Shown: positions 16,686 through 30,149 of the stretch, one piece after another
Layout of the letters: the number at the start of each line of letters is the position of its first letter
Numbering within the stretch: the first letter of the stretch is position 1
DNA from: Lapillicoccus jejuensis
GTDB taxonomy: Bacteria > Actinomycetota > Actinomycetes > Actinomycetales > Dermatophilaceae
Direction: 5' to 3'
Length of the DNA: 64,000 bases
Assembly: GCF_006715055.1 (NCBI RefSeq)
Contig: NZ_VFMN01000001.1
Span: forward strand, 4,340,001-4,404,000
Notes under the pieces: generated by a model
What the model saw: only the letters and a program-made list of their open reading frames with translations
What the model was told of the DNA's origin: nothing
Database searches by the model: none
Program-made: the position numbers and the translations under genes

Positions 16686-18729
16686 TCCCGTCGGTCGGCG
16701 ACATCCGCACGAGCACGCTGTCCGGCTCCTTGCGGGCGCTGCGCCCGGCCCGGACCGCGTGCAGCCCCCGGGCCAGTCCCGGTGCCGCGTCCCGGGGGGT
16801 GCGCAGGAGGACCTGGACGACCTCGGGCCCGTCCGCGTCCTCGCGCGGGCCGCTCCCCCGGCTCCCCACCCCCGACGCACGGCCGCGGAAGGGCAGCGGC
16901 CCCAGCCGCTCGAGGCCCTCCGGCAGCGCGTCGTCGTCGAGCGCGGCGAGCACGGCCGGCCGGGGACCGACGACCTGGGCCATCGTCACCGTCGGTGGCA
17001 GCTGCAGCTGGGCGCGCTCGTCGAGCTCGCGTCCCGCCAGCCAGGCCGGGTCCCAGCGCACGAGCGCCTCGACGGCCGGGATCGTCGTGTGCGTGGGCGC
17101 GCCGGCGAGGACGAGGACCCCGCCGTCGGCGACGCCGCGCACGAGCGCCCCCGCGCCGGTCCACCGCCGCAGCGCCTCCGCCGACGCCTCGAGCGACGGC
17201 CGGTCGAGCAGCGCCCACGCGTCGAGCAGCAGCCCGGCGGCGTACCGGCCCTCGGCGACCGGCTCGGCCCCCGGGGTGGCGATGACGAGGGCGGACTCGG
17301 CGCCCACCCGCGCGAGCACCTCCCCCGACCCGGACGTGCGCACCGGCACGCCGGGGAAGGCGCGGCCCAGCTCCTCCGCGGTCCGCCGCGCGCCGACGAC
17401 GCTGGTCCGCAGCGCGGTGGCGTCGCAGTGCGGGCAGCGGAAGCCGGACGCGCCGTACGTCGTCCCGCACCAGCGGCAGGTGGGCACGCCGCGGCCGGCG
17501 GGCACCCCCATCGGCCCGTGGCAGCGCGGGCAGCGCGCGGGCTCGCGGCACTCGGCGCACGCGAGCGAGGGCAGGTAGCCGCGGCGCGGGACCTGCACGA
17601 GGACCGGGCCGCGCTCGAGTGCCTGCTTGGCGGTGCGCCACGCGACCGACGGCAGGTGGGCGCGGGCGGCCGGGCCGTCGCGCTCGAGCTCCACGTCGTC
17701 GCCGGCGACGACGACGCGCGGGGCGGAGCGTCGTACGGCGGCGGGTGGGGCGACCACCGGCACGAGGCGCCCGTCGCGGACGAGCTGCTCGGCCGCGACG
17801 CTGCGCGCGAAGCCTGCGACGAGCGCGGCCGCCCCCTCGCGCGTCGCCCGCTCGAGTAGGACGTCGCGCACATGCGGGTACGGCGCCCGCGGCTCCTCGT
17901 GCAGGTCGTCCCCGTCGTCCCAGACCGCGACGAGACCGAGCTCGTGGACCGGGGCGAAGGCGGCGGCGCGGGTGCCGACGACGCACCGCACGTGGCCGCG
18001 CAGCACCTTGAGCCAGGCCGTGTAGCGCGCCTGCGGACCCTGGTCGGCGCTGAGCCGCACGTGCGCGCCCTTGCCGAGCGCCGCGGCGAGGGCGGCGTCG
18101 ACGCGTTCGAGGTCGCGGTGGTCGGGGACCACGAGCAGGGCCCCGCGCCCGGCGGCGAGGGCGGTGGCGGCGGCGACGGCGAGCGCCGCGGGCCAGTCGC
18201 GGTCGTCGGGCTGCCCCGGCAGCGCGGTCCACGCGGCGGTGGGGGCGCCCCCGTCGGCGACGTGGCGCAGGTAGGACGCCCCGGCGGGGTAGGCGGTCCA
18301 CGGGCCGGGATCGGGGGGCGCGACAGCGGGCGGGGTCGCCTCGTCCGCGAGGGCCTTCTCGGCGGTGGCGTGCCGCTTGGGGACGGCGAGCCGCAGGACG
18401 TCGCCGAGCGTGCCCGCCCCGGCGTCGGCGACGGCCCGGGCGCTGGCGAGGACCGCGGGGGTGAGGACGGGCTCGGCGCTGACGACCTTGCGCAGCGGCT
18501 GGAGCCGGCCCTCGTGGCCGGAGCGCGGGCGGCGCTCGACGACGTACCCGTCGAGGTCGCGCCCGGCGAAGCGGACCCGCACCCGCACCCCCGGCTGCGC
18601 GTCCGCGTCGAGCTCGGGCGGGACGGCGTAGTCGAACACCCGGTCCAGGTGCGGCAGCCCCGTGTCGACGACCACCCCCGCCACCGGCGGCCCGCTCGGC
18701 GCCGCGAACAACGGCTCCGAGTCGGTCAC
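16681..18729 (-). CDS. priA: Primosomal protein N' (PriA), actinobacterial type without Walker A
   Basis: Replication-restart protein. 682 residues. The N-terminal 3'-DNA-binding domain (DRVFDYAVP near residue 30, GVRVRVRF) is intact, as is the zinc-binding domain with four CxxC pairs near residues 385-430. The helicase core is degenerate: no GxGKT is visible, and the DEAH position reads WDDGDDLHE. Actinobacterial PriA proteins are known for this, so it probably acts as a loader rather than a helicase. GTG start with no clear ribosome binding site. A nested dyad separates it from metK upstream; its 3' end runs into the 51-bp repeat array. Confidence 0.9.
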   Translation of the reverse strand: MTDSEPLFAAPSGPPVAGVVVDTGLPHLDRVFDYAVPPELDADAQPGVRVRVRFAGRDLDGYVVERRPRSGHEGRLQPLRKVVSAEPVLTPAVLASARAVADAGAGTLGDVLRLAVPKRHATAEKALADEATPPAVAPPDPGPWTAYPAGASYLRHVADGGAPTAAWTALPGQPDDRDWPAALAVAAATALAAGRGALLVVPDHRDLERVDAALAAALGKGAHVRLSADQGPQARYTAWLKVLRGHVRCVVGTRAAAFAPVHELGLVAVWDDGDDLHEEPRAPYPHVRDVLLERATREGAAALVAGFARSVAAEQLVRDGRLVPVVAPPAAVRRSAPRVVVAGDDVELERDGPAARAHLPSVAWRTAKQALERGPVLVQVPRRGYLPSLACAECREPARCPRCHGPMGVPAGRGVPTCRWCGTTYGASGFRCPHCDATALRTSVVGARRTAEELGRAFPGVPVRTSGSGEVLARVGAESALVIATPGAEPVAEGRYAAGLLLDAWALLDRPSLEASAEALRRWTGAGALVRGVADGGVLVLAGAPTHTTIPAVEALVRWDPAWLAGRELDERAQLQLPPTVTMAQVVGPRPAVLAALDDDALPEGLERLGPLPFRGRASGVGSRGSGPREDADGPEVVQVLLRTPRDAAPGLARGLHAVRAGRSARKEPDSVLVRMSPTDGT

Positions 18730-18780
18730 GTCACCAGTCTGTCAGGCCCCACCGACCCCCCACGTCGGTCGTCCCCAGCC

Positions 18781-18871
18781 GGACATTATCGGGCGACCCG
18801 ATAAACGTGAGCCCCGCCGGAGAACCGTTCTCCGGCGGGGCCTGACGTTATCGGGCGACCCGATAATGTCC
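18781..18871. repeat. Nested 91-bp dyad element between metK and priA
   Basis: Outer 13-bp arms GGACATTATCGGG / CCCGATAATGTCC (18781-18793 and 18859-18871) are exact reverse complements. Inside are two copies of the palindrome TTATCGGG-CGA-CCCGATAA (18786-18804 and 18848-18866), which share bases with the outer arms. At the centre is a perfect 14-bp stem around CCG (18811-18841). The whole could form three separate hairpins or one long cruciform. It occupies the only gap between metK and priA. Could be a strong metK terminator, a regulator-binding pair, or a small inverted-repeat mobile remnant; no target duplication is visible. Confidence 0.9.
18811..18841 (-). terminator. Central hairpin of the dyad element, candidate metK terminator
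   Basis: Perfect 14-bp stem GCCCCGCCGGAGAA / TTCTCCGGCGGGGC with a 3-nt loop, about 40 nt after the metK stop. There is no U-tract on the minus strand, as is common for actinobacterial terminators. Confidence 0.55.
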
Positions 18872-18881
18872 GGGCGGGTCG

Positions 18882-20099
18882 TCAGCCGCGGAGGGCGGCC
18901 TGGAGGGCCTCGACCTTGTCGGTGCGCTCCCACGGGAAGGCACCCTCGACGCCCTCGACGGCGGTGCGGCCGAAGTGGCCGTAGGCGGCGGTGGGCTTGT
19001 AGATCGGGCGGAGCAGGTCGAGGTGGTCGACGATGGCGCCGGGGCGCAGGTCGAAGACCGAGCCGATGGCGGCCTGGATCCTGTCGACCGGGGCGGACTC
19101 GGTGCCGAAGGTCTCGACGTAGAGGCCGACCGGCTTGGCCGCGCCGATGGCGTAGGCGACCTGGATCTCGCAGCGGGTCGCGAGGCCGGCGGCGACGACG
19201 TTCTTGGCGACCCAGCGCATCGCGTACGCGGCCGAGCGGTCGACCTTGCTCGGGTCCTTGCCGGAGAAGGCGCCGCCGCCGTGGCGGGCCATGCCGCCGT
19301 AGGTGTCGACGATGATCTTGCGGCCGGTGAGGCCGGCGTCGCCCATCGGGCCGCCGATGACGAACTTGCCGGTCGGGTTGATCAGCGTGCGGTAGTCCGA
19401 GGTGTCGAGGTCCGACCCGGAGTCCTTGAGCTCCTCGAGGACGGGGCGGATGACGTGCTCGAGGATGTCGGGCTGCAGCAGCCCCTCGAGCGAGACGTCC
19501 TCGGCATGCTGCGTCGACAGGACGACGGTGTCGAGCTTGACGGCCTTGTCGCCGTCGTAGGAGATCGTCACCTGGGTCTTGCCGTCGGGGCGCAGGTAGG
19601 CGACGTCGCCGCTCTTGCGCACCGCGGTGAGCCGCTCGGAGAGCCGGTGCGCGAGGTGGATCGGCAGCGGCATGAGGTCGGCGGTGTCCTGGCAGGCGTA
19701 GCCGAACATCAGGCCCTGGTCGCCCGCGCCCTGCTTGTCGAGCGGGTCGACCCCGCCGGTGCGGTTCTCGTACGCCGTGTCCACGCCCTGCGCGATGTCG
19801 GGCGACTGCTGGCCGATGGAGACCTCGACGCCGCAGGAGGCGCCGTCGAAGCCCTTGGTCGAGGAGTCGTAGCCGATCGTCAGGACGGTGTCGCGCACGA
19901 TCTGCGGGATCTCGACGTAGGCCTGCGTCGTGACCTCGCCGGCGACGTGCACGAGCCCGGTCGTCACCATGGTCTCGACGGCCACGCGGCTGTGCGGGTC
20001 CTGCTCGAGCATGGCGTCGAGGATCGCGTCGCTGACCTGGTCGCAGATCTTGTCGGGGTGGCCCTCGGTGACGGACTCGGACGTGAACAAGCGGGACAC
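18882..20099 (-). CDS. metK: S-adenosylmethionine synthetase
   Basis: Makes SAM from methionine and ATP; 405 residues, typical. Conserved stretches: [17 protein letters not shown] at the N-terminus, [12 protein letters not shown] near residue 120 (the family signature), [15 protein letters not shown] near 270 (P-loop-like phosphate binding), and DLRPGAI near 355. GTG at 20099 is chosen over the ATG two codons upstream because AGGAG lies 6 nt before the GTG but directly against the ATG. The upstream leader is too short for a SAM riboswitch, so expression probably follows the coaBC side of the operon. Confidence 0.96.
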   Translation of the reverse strand: MSRLFTSESVTEGHPDKICDQVSDAILDAMLEQDPHSRVAVETMVTTGLVHVAGEVTTQAYVEIPQIVRDTVLTIGYDSSTKGFDGASCGVEVSIGQQSPDIAQGVDTAYENRTGGVDPLDKQGAGDQGLMFGYACQDTADLMPLPIHLAHRLSERLTAVRKSGDVAYLRPDGKTQVTISYDGDKAVKLDTVVLSTQHAEDVSLEGLLQPDILEHVIRPVLEELKDSGSDLDTSDYRTLINPTGKFVIGGPMGDAGLTGRKIIVDTYGGMARHGGGAFSGKDPSKVDRSAAYAMRWVAKNVVAAGLATRCEIQVAYAIGAAKPVGLYVETFGTESAPVDRIQAAIGSVFDLRPGAIVDHLDLLRPIYKPTAAYGHFGRTAVEGVEGAFPWERTDKVEALQAALRG

Positions 20100-20167
20100 G
20101 GGCATCTCCTGGTGGTGGGCGACGGCGGCGCGCCGGTGGGACCGGCGCAGGCCGCCGGAAAGTCTAG

Positions 20168-21427
20168 TCAGGCCTCGAGCAGGCCCTGGACGGCGTCCCA
20201 CACGGCGGCCGCGACCTCCGTCTTGGGGGCGGGACCGACCTGCCGGTCCGCGGGGGTACGGCGCCCCGCCCGCTCGCCGAAGAGCAGGTGGACGGTGTTC
20301 GCGTCGGTGCCGAACGCCACGCCGGCGCCGACCTCGTTGGCGACGAGCAGGTCGCAGCCCTTGCGGGCCAGCTTGGCCCGGGCGTGGTCGAGGACCGAGC
20401 CGTGCTCGTCGCCGGTCTCGGCGGCGAACCCGACGACGACGGGCGAGATGGCGGCGCCGCGCGCGGCGACGAGCCCGGCGAGGACGTCGGGGTTGCGGAC
20501 GAGCTCGACGACGGGGGCCGACTCGTCGGGGCCGGCGGCGGTGTCGTCGTGGGTCTTCTTGATCTTGGCGCTCGCGACGTGGGCGGGGCGGAAGTCGGCG
20601 ACGGCGGCGGCCATGACGACGGCGTCGGCGCCCGCGGCGGCCGAGGTCACGGCGTCCTGCAGCTCGAGCGCGGTCTCGACCGGGACGACGTCGACGCCGG
20701 CGGGCACCGGCAGCCCGGTCGCGGTCGTCACGAGCGTGACCCGCGCGCCGCGCGCGGCGGCGACCTGGGCCAGCGCGTGCCCCTGCTTGCCCGAGCTGCG
20801 GTTGCCGAGGTAGCGCACGGGGTCCAGCGGCTCGCGCGTCCCCCCGGAGGTCACGACGACGTGCCGCCCAGCCAGCGGCCCGGCGGGCGCGTCCGCCTCC
20901 GCCAGCAGCGCGAGCGCCGCGGCGAGGATCTCCTCCGGCTCGGGCAGCCGGCCGGGCCCGGTGTCGGACCCGGTGAGGCGGCCGCTGGCCGGGTCGAGGA
21001 CCGTCGTCCCGCGCGAGCGCAGGGTGGCGACGTTGGCCCGGGTGGCCGGGTGCTCCCACATCTCGGTGTGCATGGCCGGGGCGAGGAGCACCGGGCAGCG
21101 GGCGGTGAGCAGGGTCGTCGTCAGCAGGTCGTCGGCGAGGCCGGCGGCGGCGCGGGCGAGCAGGTCGGCCGTCGCGGGGGCGACGACGACGAGCTCGGCC
21201 TCCTTGCCGATCCGCACGTGCGGGACCTGCGGCACGTCGTCCCAGACGTGCGTCATCACCGCCCGCCCCGACAGGGCCTCCCAGGTGGGGGCGCCGACGA
21301 AGCGCAGCGCGGCGTCGGTCGGGACGACGGTGACGTCGTGCCCGGACTCGGTGAGCAGGCGTAGCAGCGAGGCGACCTTGTAGGCGGCGATCCCGCCGCC
21401 GACGCCGAGGACGACCCGGCGGCCCAC
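20168..21427 (-). CDS. coaBC: Bifunctional phosphopantothenoylcysteine decarboxylase / phosphopantothenate-cysteine ligase
   Basis: Two successive steps of coenzyme A synthesis. 419 residues: flavin-dependent CoaC half ([10 protein letters not shown] at the N-terminus, [10 protein letters not shown] near 85, PAMHTEMW near 120, where many bacteria have PAMN) and CTP-dependent CoaB half ([13 protein letters not shown] near 195, SAKIKK near 290, the dimer-interface lysine loop). GTG start 2 nt after rpoZ. The rpoZ-coaBC pair is standard in bacteria. Confidence 0.95.
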   Translation of the reverse strand: MGRRVVLGVGGGIAAYKVASLLRLLTESGHDVTVVPTDAALRFVGAPTWEALSGRAVMTHVWDDVPQVPHVRIGKEAELVVVAPATADLLARAAAGLADDLLTTTLLTARCPVLLAPAMHTEMWEHPATRANVATLRSRGTTVLDPASGRLTGSDTGPGRLPEPEEILAAALALLAEADAPAGPLAGRHVVVTSGGTREPLDPVRYLGNRSSGKQGHALAQVAAARGARVTLVTTATGLPVPAGVDVVPVETALELQDAVTSAAAGADAVVMAAAVADFRPAHVASAKIKKTHDDTAAGPDESAPVVELVRNPDVLAGLVAARGAAISPVVVGFAAETGDEHGSVLDHARAKLARKGCDLLVANEVGAGVAFGTDANTVHLLFGERAGRRTPADRQVGPAPKTEVAAAVWDAVQGLLEA

Positions 21428-21429
21428 TC

Positions 21430-21699
21430 CTACTCCTCGGTCTCGGTCTTCTCCGCGGAGAGCAGACCCTCGTTGATCTCGCGCAGCGAGATCGACAGCG
21501 GCTTCTCGGAGACCTCGGTCTCGACGAGCGGGCCGACGTAGTCGAGCAGGCCCTCCTGCAGCTGGGCGTAGTAGGCGTTGATCTGGCGCGCGCGCTTGGC
21601 GGCGTAGATGACCAGGGCGTACTTGCTGTCGGCGATCTCGAGAAGGTCGTCGATCGGCGGCTTGGTGATCCCGATCGGGTTGGCGACGGTTCCAGCCAT
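21430..21699 (-). CDS. rpoZ: DNA-directed RNA polymerase omega subunit
   Basis: Small RNA polymerase assembly factor, 89 residues. The conserved core [28 protein letters not shown] (given here as landmarks PPIDDLL, KYALV, KRARQI) spans residues 14-41. Followed by coaBC after 2 nt and preceded by gmk after 73 nt, the usual gmk-rpoZ-coaBC order. Confidence 0.95.
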   Translation of the reverse strand: MAGTVANPIGITKPPIDDLLEIADSKYALVIYAAKRARQINAYYAQLQEGLLDYVGPLVETEVSEKPLSISLREINEGLLSAEKTETEE

Positions 21700-21772
21700 G
21701 TGAGCAGTCTCGATTCGTGTCGTCGTACGGGGTGCTGTCCGCGGGCTACGCGGGGGGCCGCGGCGGGCAGCG

Positions 21773-22339
21773 TCAGTCGGGCCGCTGGCGCGACCGCATC
21801 AATGATACGAGGTGTTCGCTCGCCCGCCGGACGTCGTCGTTGGTGACGACCTCGTCGAACTCCTCCACGGCGGCGAGCTCGCGCCGCGCGGTCTCCAGGC
21901 GGACCTCGCGCTCCTCCTGCGTCTCCGTGCCGCGGCCGACGAGGCGGCGGACCAGCTCGTCCCACGACGGGGGCTGGAGGAAGACGAAGAGCGCCTCGGG
22001 CATGGTCGTGCGGACCTGGCGGGCGCCCTGGAGGTCGATCTCGAGCAGGGCGAGCCGCCCCTCGGCGAGCGCGCGGTCGACCGGACCGCGCGGCGTGCCG
22101 TACTTGGCCCGCCCGTGCACCACGGCGTGCTCGAGGAACTCCCCGTCGGCCGCGAGCCGGTCGAACTCCTCGTCGTCGACGAAGTGGTAGTGCACGCCGT
22201 CGACCTCCCCCGGGCGCGGGGGCCGGGTGGTCATCGACACCGAGAGCCACACCGAGGGCACGTGGGCGCGCACGTACGCCGCCACCGTGCCCTTCCCCAC
22301 GGCCGTCGGCCCGGCGAGGACCGTCAGCCGCCCGGTCAC
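21773..22339 (-). CDS. gmk: Guanylate kinase
   Basis: Phosphorylates GMP to GDP. 188 residues. P-loop [10 protein letters not shown] near residue 9, the GMP-binding segment [17 protein letters not shown] near 38, and [10 protein letters not shown] near 95. Its start overlaps the mihF stop by 4 nt, so the two are translationally coupled. Confidence 0.95.
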   Translation of the reverse strand: MTGRLTVLAGPTAVGKGTVAAYVRAHVPSVWLSVSMTTRPPRPGEVDGVHYHFVDDEEFDRLAADGEFLEHAVVHGRAKYGTPRGPVDRALAEGRLALLEIDLQGARQVRTTMPEALFVFLQPPSWDELVRRLVGRGTETQEEREVRLETARRELAAVEEFDEVVTNDDVRRASEHLVSLMRSRQRPD

Positions 22340-22659
22340 GACGAGGGGGTGTCGAAGCGCGCGATGAGGGCGGCGGACTGGTTGGCCCCGAGCCCGCGCA
22401 CCCGACGCGACTCGGAGATGCCGATCTCCTCCATGATCTGCCGGGCGCGCACCCGGCCGACGCCGGGCATCGACTCCAGCAGGGCCGAGACCTTCATCTT
22501 GCCGATGACCTCGTTCTCGCGCCCGAGCGTGATGACCTCGCCGAGCGACCCCTGGGAGTACTTGAGCCGGTTCTTCACCGCGGCCCGCTCCCGGCGCGCG
22601 CCGGCGGCCTTCTCCAACGCGGCCGCGCGTTGCTCCGGGGTCAGCGGGGGAAGGGCCAC
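22336..22659 (-). CDS. mihF: Integration host factor, actinobacterial type (mIHF)
   Basis: Nucleoid-associated DNA-binding protein of actinobacteria, unrelated in sequence to enteric IHF. 107 residues: basic N-terminal helix ([12 protein letters not shown]), then a helix-two-turn-helix domain with [19 protein letters not shown] near residues 65-85. GTG 22659 is preferred because AGGAG lies 7 nt upstream; an in-frame GTG six codons earlier lacks a site. Lies between pyrF and gmk, as in mycobacteria and streptomycetes. Confidence 0.93.
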   Translation of the reverse strand: MALPPLTPEQRAAALEKAAGARRERAAVKNRLKYSQGSLGEVITLGRENEVIGKMKVSALLESMPGVGRVRARQIMEEIGISESRRVRGLGANQSAALIARFDTPSS

Positions 22660-22807
22660 GTGGTCACTCCTGGTCACAGCGCGTCGGCGAGGGGGCGCCC
22701 CACGGCCCGGTCCTGGCAGCCCGGGCGGGACGGATCGGCCGCGTCCTGCCCGCGGCTGGCCTCGAACCTACTCAGTGGTCACCCGGGGTGCAACGAGAGG
22801 GTCCCGC

Positions 22808-23665
22808 TCAGCCCGACGCGACCGCCTCGCGCAACGCCTCGGCGGTGGCCACCGCCCGCTCGCGCAGGGCGGCGACGTCGGGGCCGGCGGAGAGGACGTC
22901 GCGGCTGCTGCTGGCCAGGACCTGCGGCAGCGCCGGGCCGAAGACCCGGCGCACGCTGTCGAGGCTGCCGCCCTGGGCCCCGAAGCCGGGGGCGAGGATC
23001 GGGGTGCCGGCGGCGGCGAGGTCGAGCCCGAGGTCCTGCACCGCGCTGCCCACGGTGGCGCCGACGACGAGGCCGACGTGCCCCAGCTCCCCCCGCGCGA
23101 CGGCGTCCGCGTTGTCGGCCGCCGCACCCGCGACGACCGACCCGGCGACGCTGCCGCTCTCGTCGAGGCGTGCGTGCTGGACTGCCGGGCCCTCGGGGTT
23201 GGAGGTGAGGGCGAGGACGAACAGACCCCGGCCGGTGGCGGCGGCGAGGTCGAGGGCGGGGCGCAGGGCGCCGTACCCGAGGTAGGGGCTGACGGTGAGC
23301 GCGTCCCCGGCCAGGGGCGAGCCGTCGGCGAGGTAGGCGTCGGCGTACGCCTGCATGGTCGAGCCGATGTCGCCGCGCTTGGCGTCGACGACGACGAGCG
23401 TGCCCGCGGCGCGCAGGTCGGCGACGACCCGCTCGAGGACCGCGACGCCGGCCGAGCCGAAGACCTCGAAGAACGCCGACTGCGGCTTGACGACGCCGAC
23501 GTGTCCGGCGAAGGCGTCGACGCAGGTCATCGCGAACCGCTCCAGCCCGGCCACCGAGTAGTCCAGGCCCCACGCCTCGACGAGGCCGCGGTGCGGGTCG
23601 AGCCCGGCGCAGAGCGGCCCGAAGGTGTCCGTCGCAGCGCGCAGGCGGGTGCCGAAGGGGGTCAT
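22808..23665 (-). CDS. pyrF: Orotidine 5'-phosphate decarboxylase (mycobacterial-type PyrF)
   Basis: Last step of UMP synthesis. 285 residues, the longer type found in actinobacteria. PFGTRLRAA and CAGLDPH at the N-terminus; the catalytic Lys-Asp-Lys region is VVVDAKRGDIGST near residue 95; phosphate-binding GFGAQGG is near 245. The ATG at 23665 overlaps the pyrD stop in an ATGA, giving coupled translation. Confidence 0.95.
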   Translation of the reverse strand: MTPFGTRLRAATDTFGPLCAGLDPHRGLVEAWGLDYSVAGLERFAMTCVDAFAGHVGVVKPQSAFFEVFGSAGVAVLERVVADLRAAGTLVVVDAKRGDIGSTMQAYADAYLADGSPLAGDALTVSPYLGYGALRPALDLAAATGRGLFVLALTSNPEGPAVQHARLDESGSVAGSVVAGAAADNADAVARGELGHVGLVVGATVGSAVQDLGLDLAAAGTPILAPGFGAQGGSLDSVRRVFGPALPQVLASSSRDVLSAGPDVAALRERAVATAEALREAVASG

Positions 23666-24609
23666 GCGGTCCTCTCGTGGGCCAGGCCGACGGCGCCGGC
23701 GAGGTCGAGGCCGCGCTCGTCGAGCAGCGTCTCGAGCTCGCGCAGGACGCGCGCGGGCGAGGTGGGGTCGTGGAAGGTGGCCGTGCCGACCTGGACGGCC
23801 GACGCGCCCGCGGCGACGAGCTCGAGGGCGTCGCGGCCGGAGTGGACGCCTCCGACGCCGATGATCGGCGCGGGCCGCAGGCGCCCGGTGAGCATGGCGC
23901 CGTGGACCTGCCAGATGGCGCGGACGGCGACCGGGCGGATGGCCGGGCCGGACAGCCCGCCGGTGACGCCGCCGAGGTGGGGCCGCATCCGGTCCAGGTC
24001 GATGGCCATGCCGAGCAGCGTGTTGACCATCGTCAGCCCGTCGGCGCCGGCGGCCAGGCAGGCCTCGGCGATGAGGACGAGGTCGGTGACGTCGGGGCTG
24101 AGCTTGGCGAAGAGCGGCACCCCGGGCAGCTGCTCGCGCACGAGCGTCAGCACGGCGGCCGACGAGTCGGGCTGGCAGGCGAAGACCAGGCCGCGGTTGG
24201 CCACGTTGGGGCAGGAGATGTTGACCTCCACCCCGACGACGGCGGAGAACGCCTCGCTGTCGCGCAGCCGCCGGGCGACCTCGGCGAACTCCTCGGCGTC
24301 CGAGCCGGCGATGGAGACCAGCGCGCGGGCGCCGACCGAGGCGAGCCACGGCAGGTCGTCCTCGACGAAGGCGTCGATCCCGGGACCCTGCAGGCCGATC
24401 GAGTTGAGCATCCCGGACGGCGTCTCGGCCATCCGCGGGGTCCCCCGGCCGGAGCGCGGCCCGCGCATGACCGACTTGGTGACGAAGGCGCCGAGCCCGG
24501 CGACGTCGAGGAAGCGGTGCAGCTCGCGGCCGTTGGCGGCGCAGCCACTCGCCGTCATGAGCGGGTTGGGCAGGACGGCGCCGGCGAGGTCGGTGCTGAG
24601 GTCGGCCAT
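23662..24609 (-). CDS. pyrD: Dihydroorotate dehydrogenase, class 1B catalytic subunit
   Basis: Oxidises dihydroorotate to orotate, using FMN and passing electrons to PyrK. 315 residues. NPLMTASGCAANG near residue 15, LNSIGLQGPG near 68, and VNISCPNV near 130, whose cysteine is the active-site base that distinguishes class 1 cytosolic enzymes from class 2 quinone-linked ones (Ser). FMN-binding IIGVGGVHSG is near 245. Start shares one base with the pyrK stop. Confidence 0.95.
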   Translation of the reverse strand: MADLSTDLAGAVLPNPLMTASGCAANGRELHRFLDVAGLGAFVTKSVMRGPRSGRGTPRMAETPSGMLNSIGLQGPGIDAFVEDDLPWLASVGARALVSIAGSDAEEFAEVARRLRDSEAFSAVVGVEVNISCPNVANRGLVFACQPDSSAAVLTLVREQLPGVPLFAKLSPDVTDLVLIAEACLAAGADGLTMVNTLLGMAIDLDRMRPHLGGVTGGLSGPAIRPVAVRAIWQVHGAMLTGRLRPAPIIGVGGVHSGRDALELVAAGASAVQVGTATFHDPTSPARVLRELETLLDERGLDLAGAVGLAHERTA

Positions 24610-25495
24610 CAGTGCCCCCCTCCCCCGGCGGCCACCGGCGCTCCCACCGCGTCGGCAGGCACGGCGCACCGCCCGTCGGCGAAGGCCTCCCAGCGCACGG
24701 CGTCGCCGCGGAAGACCGGCCCCTCGAGGCAGGAGCGCACCATCTTGGTCTGCCCGTCGTCCTGGACGACGGGCATGACGCAGGTCATGCAGATCCCGAT
24801 GCCGCAGGCCATCGCCTCCTCGACGGCGACGTGCGCGACGGCGCGGTGGGCGGCGGCCACGTCGGTCACCGACCGCAGCATGGCCATCGGCCCGCAGGCG
24901 TAGAGCGTGGTCGCCGACGAGCGCCCGATGACCTCGGGCAGGACGTCGCTCACCCACCCCTTCGTCCCGGCCGAGCCGTCGTCGGTGGTGACGCTCACCG
25001 CGTCCGCCGTACGACGCCCCGCCTCGACCCCGAAGAGCCGGTCGGCCGTGGCGGCGCCGAGGACGAGCTCGACGTGGCTGCCGGCGGCCCGCAGCTGCTC
25101 GGCCAGCCAGCCGAGCGGGGCGCTGCCGTAGCCGCCGCCGACGAGCACGCAGCCGGTCGGCTCGTCGGGCAGTGGGAACGGCGTCCCGAGCGGGCCGACG
25201 ACGTCGACCGCCGCTCCGGGTCGCAGGCCGACGAGCCAGTGCGTGCCGGCGCCGGCGTCGGCGACGACGAGCTCGACGGTGCCCGCGGCCGGGTCCACGC
25301 GGTGGATCGAGAAGCAGCGGCGCAGCAGGTGAGCCGTGTCGTCCCCGCCGACGGCGACGGCGACGAACTGCCCCGGGCGGGCCGGGGCGGCGACGGCGGC
25401 CGCGTCGAGGACGAGGTGGCGGTAGGCGCCGACCGGCTCGTTCGAGAGCAGCCGGGCGGCCACCTGCGCGACCGGGGTGTCGGGGACCTCGCCGC

Positions 25496-25499
<4 letters not shown>
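24609..25499 (-). CDS. pyrK: Dihydroorotate dehydrogenase electron transfer subunit
   Basis: FAD and [2Fe-2S] subunit that hands electrons from PyrD to NAD+. 296 residues: ferredoxin-reductase FAD domain ([10 protein letters not shown] near 45, RRCFSIH near 65), NAD domain ([12 protein letters not shown] near 120) and a C-terminal cluster site CGIGICMTC ... CLEGPVF near 235-260. The GTG start at 25499 overlaps the carB stop by GTGA. With PyrD class 1B it forms an NAD-dependent system, unlike the quinone-dependent class 2 enzyme of mycobacteria. Confidence 0.93.
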
Positions 25500-28915
<3,416 letters not shown>

Positions 28916-28916
28916 G

Positions 28917-30149
28917 TCAGTTGCTCCCGTCGGTCGTGCTCGTCGTGGACCCGTCGCGGCGGGTCGTCATCAGCTCGACGAAGCGGTCGAAGAGGTAGGC
29001 GGCGTCGTGCGGTCCGGCCGCGGCCTCCGGGTGGTACTGCACCGAGTACGCGGGGACGTCGAGGCACTCGAGGCCCTCGACCACGTCGTCGTTGAGGCAC
29101 ACGTGCGAGACCCGCACCCGCCCGTACGGCGTCGTCGACTCACGGTCCGTCGGGGCGTCCACGGCGAACCCGTGGTTGTGCGCCGTGACCTCGACCTTGC
29201 CGGTCTTGCGGTCCATCACCGGCTGGTTGATGCCGCGGTGGCCGTACTTCAGCTTGTAGGTGCCGAAGCCGAGGGCGCGGCCGAGCAGCTGGTTGCCGAA
29301 GCAGATCCCGAAGAACGGCACCTTCGCGTCGAGCACCTCGCGCAGCAGCGCGACCTCGGTGTCGGCGGTGGCCGGGTCGCCGGGGCCGTTGGAGAAGAAG
29401 ACGCCGTCCGGCTGCACCGCTCGCACCTGCTCCCAGGTCGAGGTGGCGGGCAGGACGTGGACCTCGATGCCGTGCTCGGCGAGGCGCTGCGGCGTCATCG
29501 CCTTGATGCCGAGGTCGACGGCGGCGACGGTGAACCTCTTCTCCCCCACCGCCGGGACGACGTACGGCTCGGCGGTGCTGACCTCGGCGGCGAGCGCCGC
29601 ACCGGCCATCTCGGGGGCCTCGCGCACCCGCTCGGCGAGCAGGTCGGGGCGGGCGTCGGCGTACTCGTCGCCGGCGAAGATCCCGACACGCATCGCGCCG
29701 CGCTCGCGCAGGTGGCGGGTGAGGGCGCGGGTGTCGATGCCGCTGATGCCGACGACGCCCTGCTCGCGCAGCTCGTCCTCGAGGGTCTTGGTCGAACGCC
29801 AGCTGCTCGGGCGCAGGGCGGGGTCGCGGACGACGTACCCGGCGACCCAGATCCTGCGCGACTCCGGGTCCTCCTCGTTGACGCCGGTGTTGCCGACGTG
29901 CGGGGCGGTCATGACGACGACCTGGCGGTGGTAGCTGGGGTCGGTGAGCGTCTCCTGGTAGCCGGTCATCCCGGTGGAGAAGACGGCCTCGCCGACGGTC
30001 TCGCCGAGGGCGCCGTACGACTCGCCGCGGAAGGTGCGGCCGTCCTCGAGGACGAGGACCGCGACCTGGCGCGGACGCAGCAGGTCCTCGAGGTCGGGGG
30101 CCGCGCTCGCGGTCGGGCTGGCGGTCGGGCTGGGGGGCGCGGCGGTCAC
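28917..30149 (-). CDS. carA: Carbamoyl-phosphate synthase small chain
   Basis: Glutamine amidotransferase subunit that feeds ammonia to CarB. 410 residues. The N-terminal small-subunit domain carries [16 protein letters not shown] near residue 60; the class I GATase domain has the nucleophilic cysteine in [12 protein letters not shown] near residue 290 and the His/Glu pair in YHPEAAAGP near 380. The first ~20 residues are a disordered Pro/Ala/Thr-rich extension. Start overlaps the upstream membrane protein by GTGA. Confidence 0.97.
   Translation of the reverse strand: MTAAPPSPTASPTASAAPDLEDLLRPRQVAVLVLEDGRTFRGESYGALGETVGEAVFSTGMTGYQETLTDPSYHRQVVVMTAPHVGNTGVNEEDPESRRIWVAGYVVRDPALRPSSWRSTKTLEDELREQGVVGISGIDTRALTRHLRERGAMRVGIFAGDEYADARPDLLAERVREAPEMAGAALAAEVSTAEPYVVPAVGEKRFTVAAVDLGIKAMTPQRLAEHGIEVHVLPATSTWEQVRAVQPDGVFFSNGPGDPATADTEVALLREVLDAKVPFFGICFGNQLLGRALGFGTYKLKYGHRGINQPVMDRKTGKVEVTAHNHGFAVDAPTDRESTTPYGRVRVSHVCLNDDVVEGLECLDVPAYSVQYHPEAAAGPHDAAYLFDRFVELMTTRRDGSTTSTTDGSN

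Noticed and set aside
15807-16880. Open frame on the minus strand reading repeated WNPSIDGCQQ units through the palindrome array
   Set aside because: The frame is open only because the 51-bp period equals 17 codons. It overlaps arfB and priA, has no ribosome binding site and no coding-like codon bias.
20100-20167. SAM riboswitch before metK
   Set aside because: Only 68 nt separate metK from coaBC, and no SAM-aptamer motif is visible.
22677-22807. Longer N-terminus for mIHF or a small gene upstream of it
   Set aside because: The GTG at 22659 has AGGAG at 7 nt, while the earlier GTG lacks a site; the remaining 22678-22807 sequence shows no gene.
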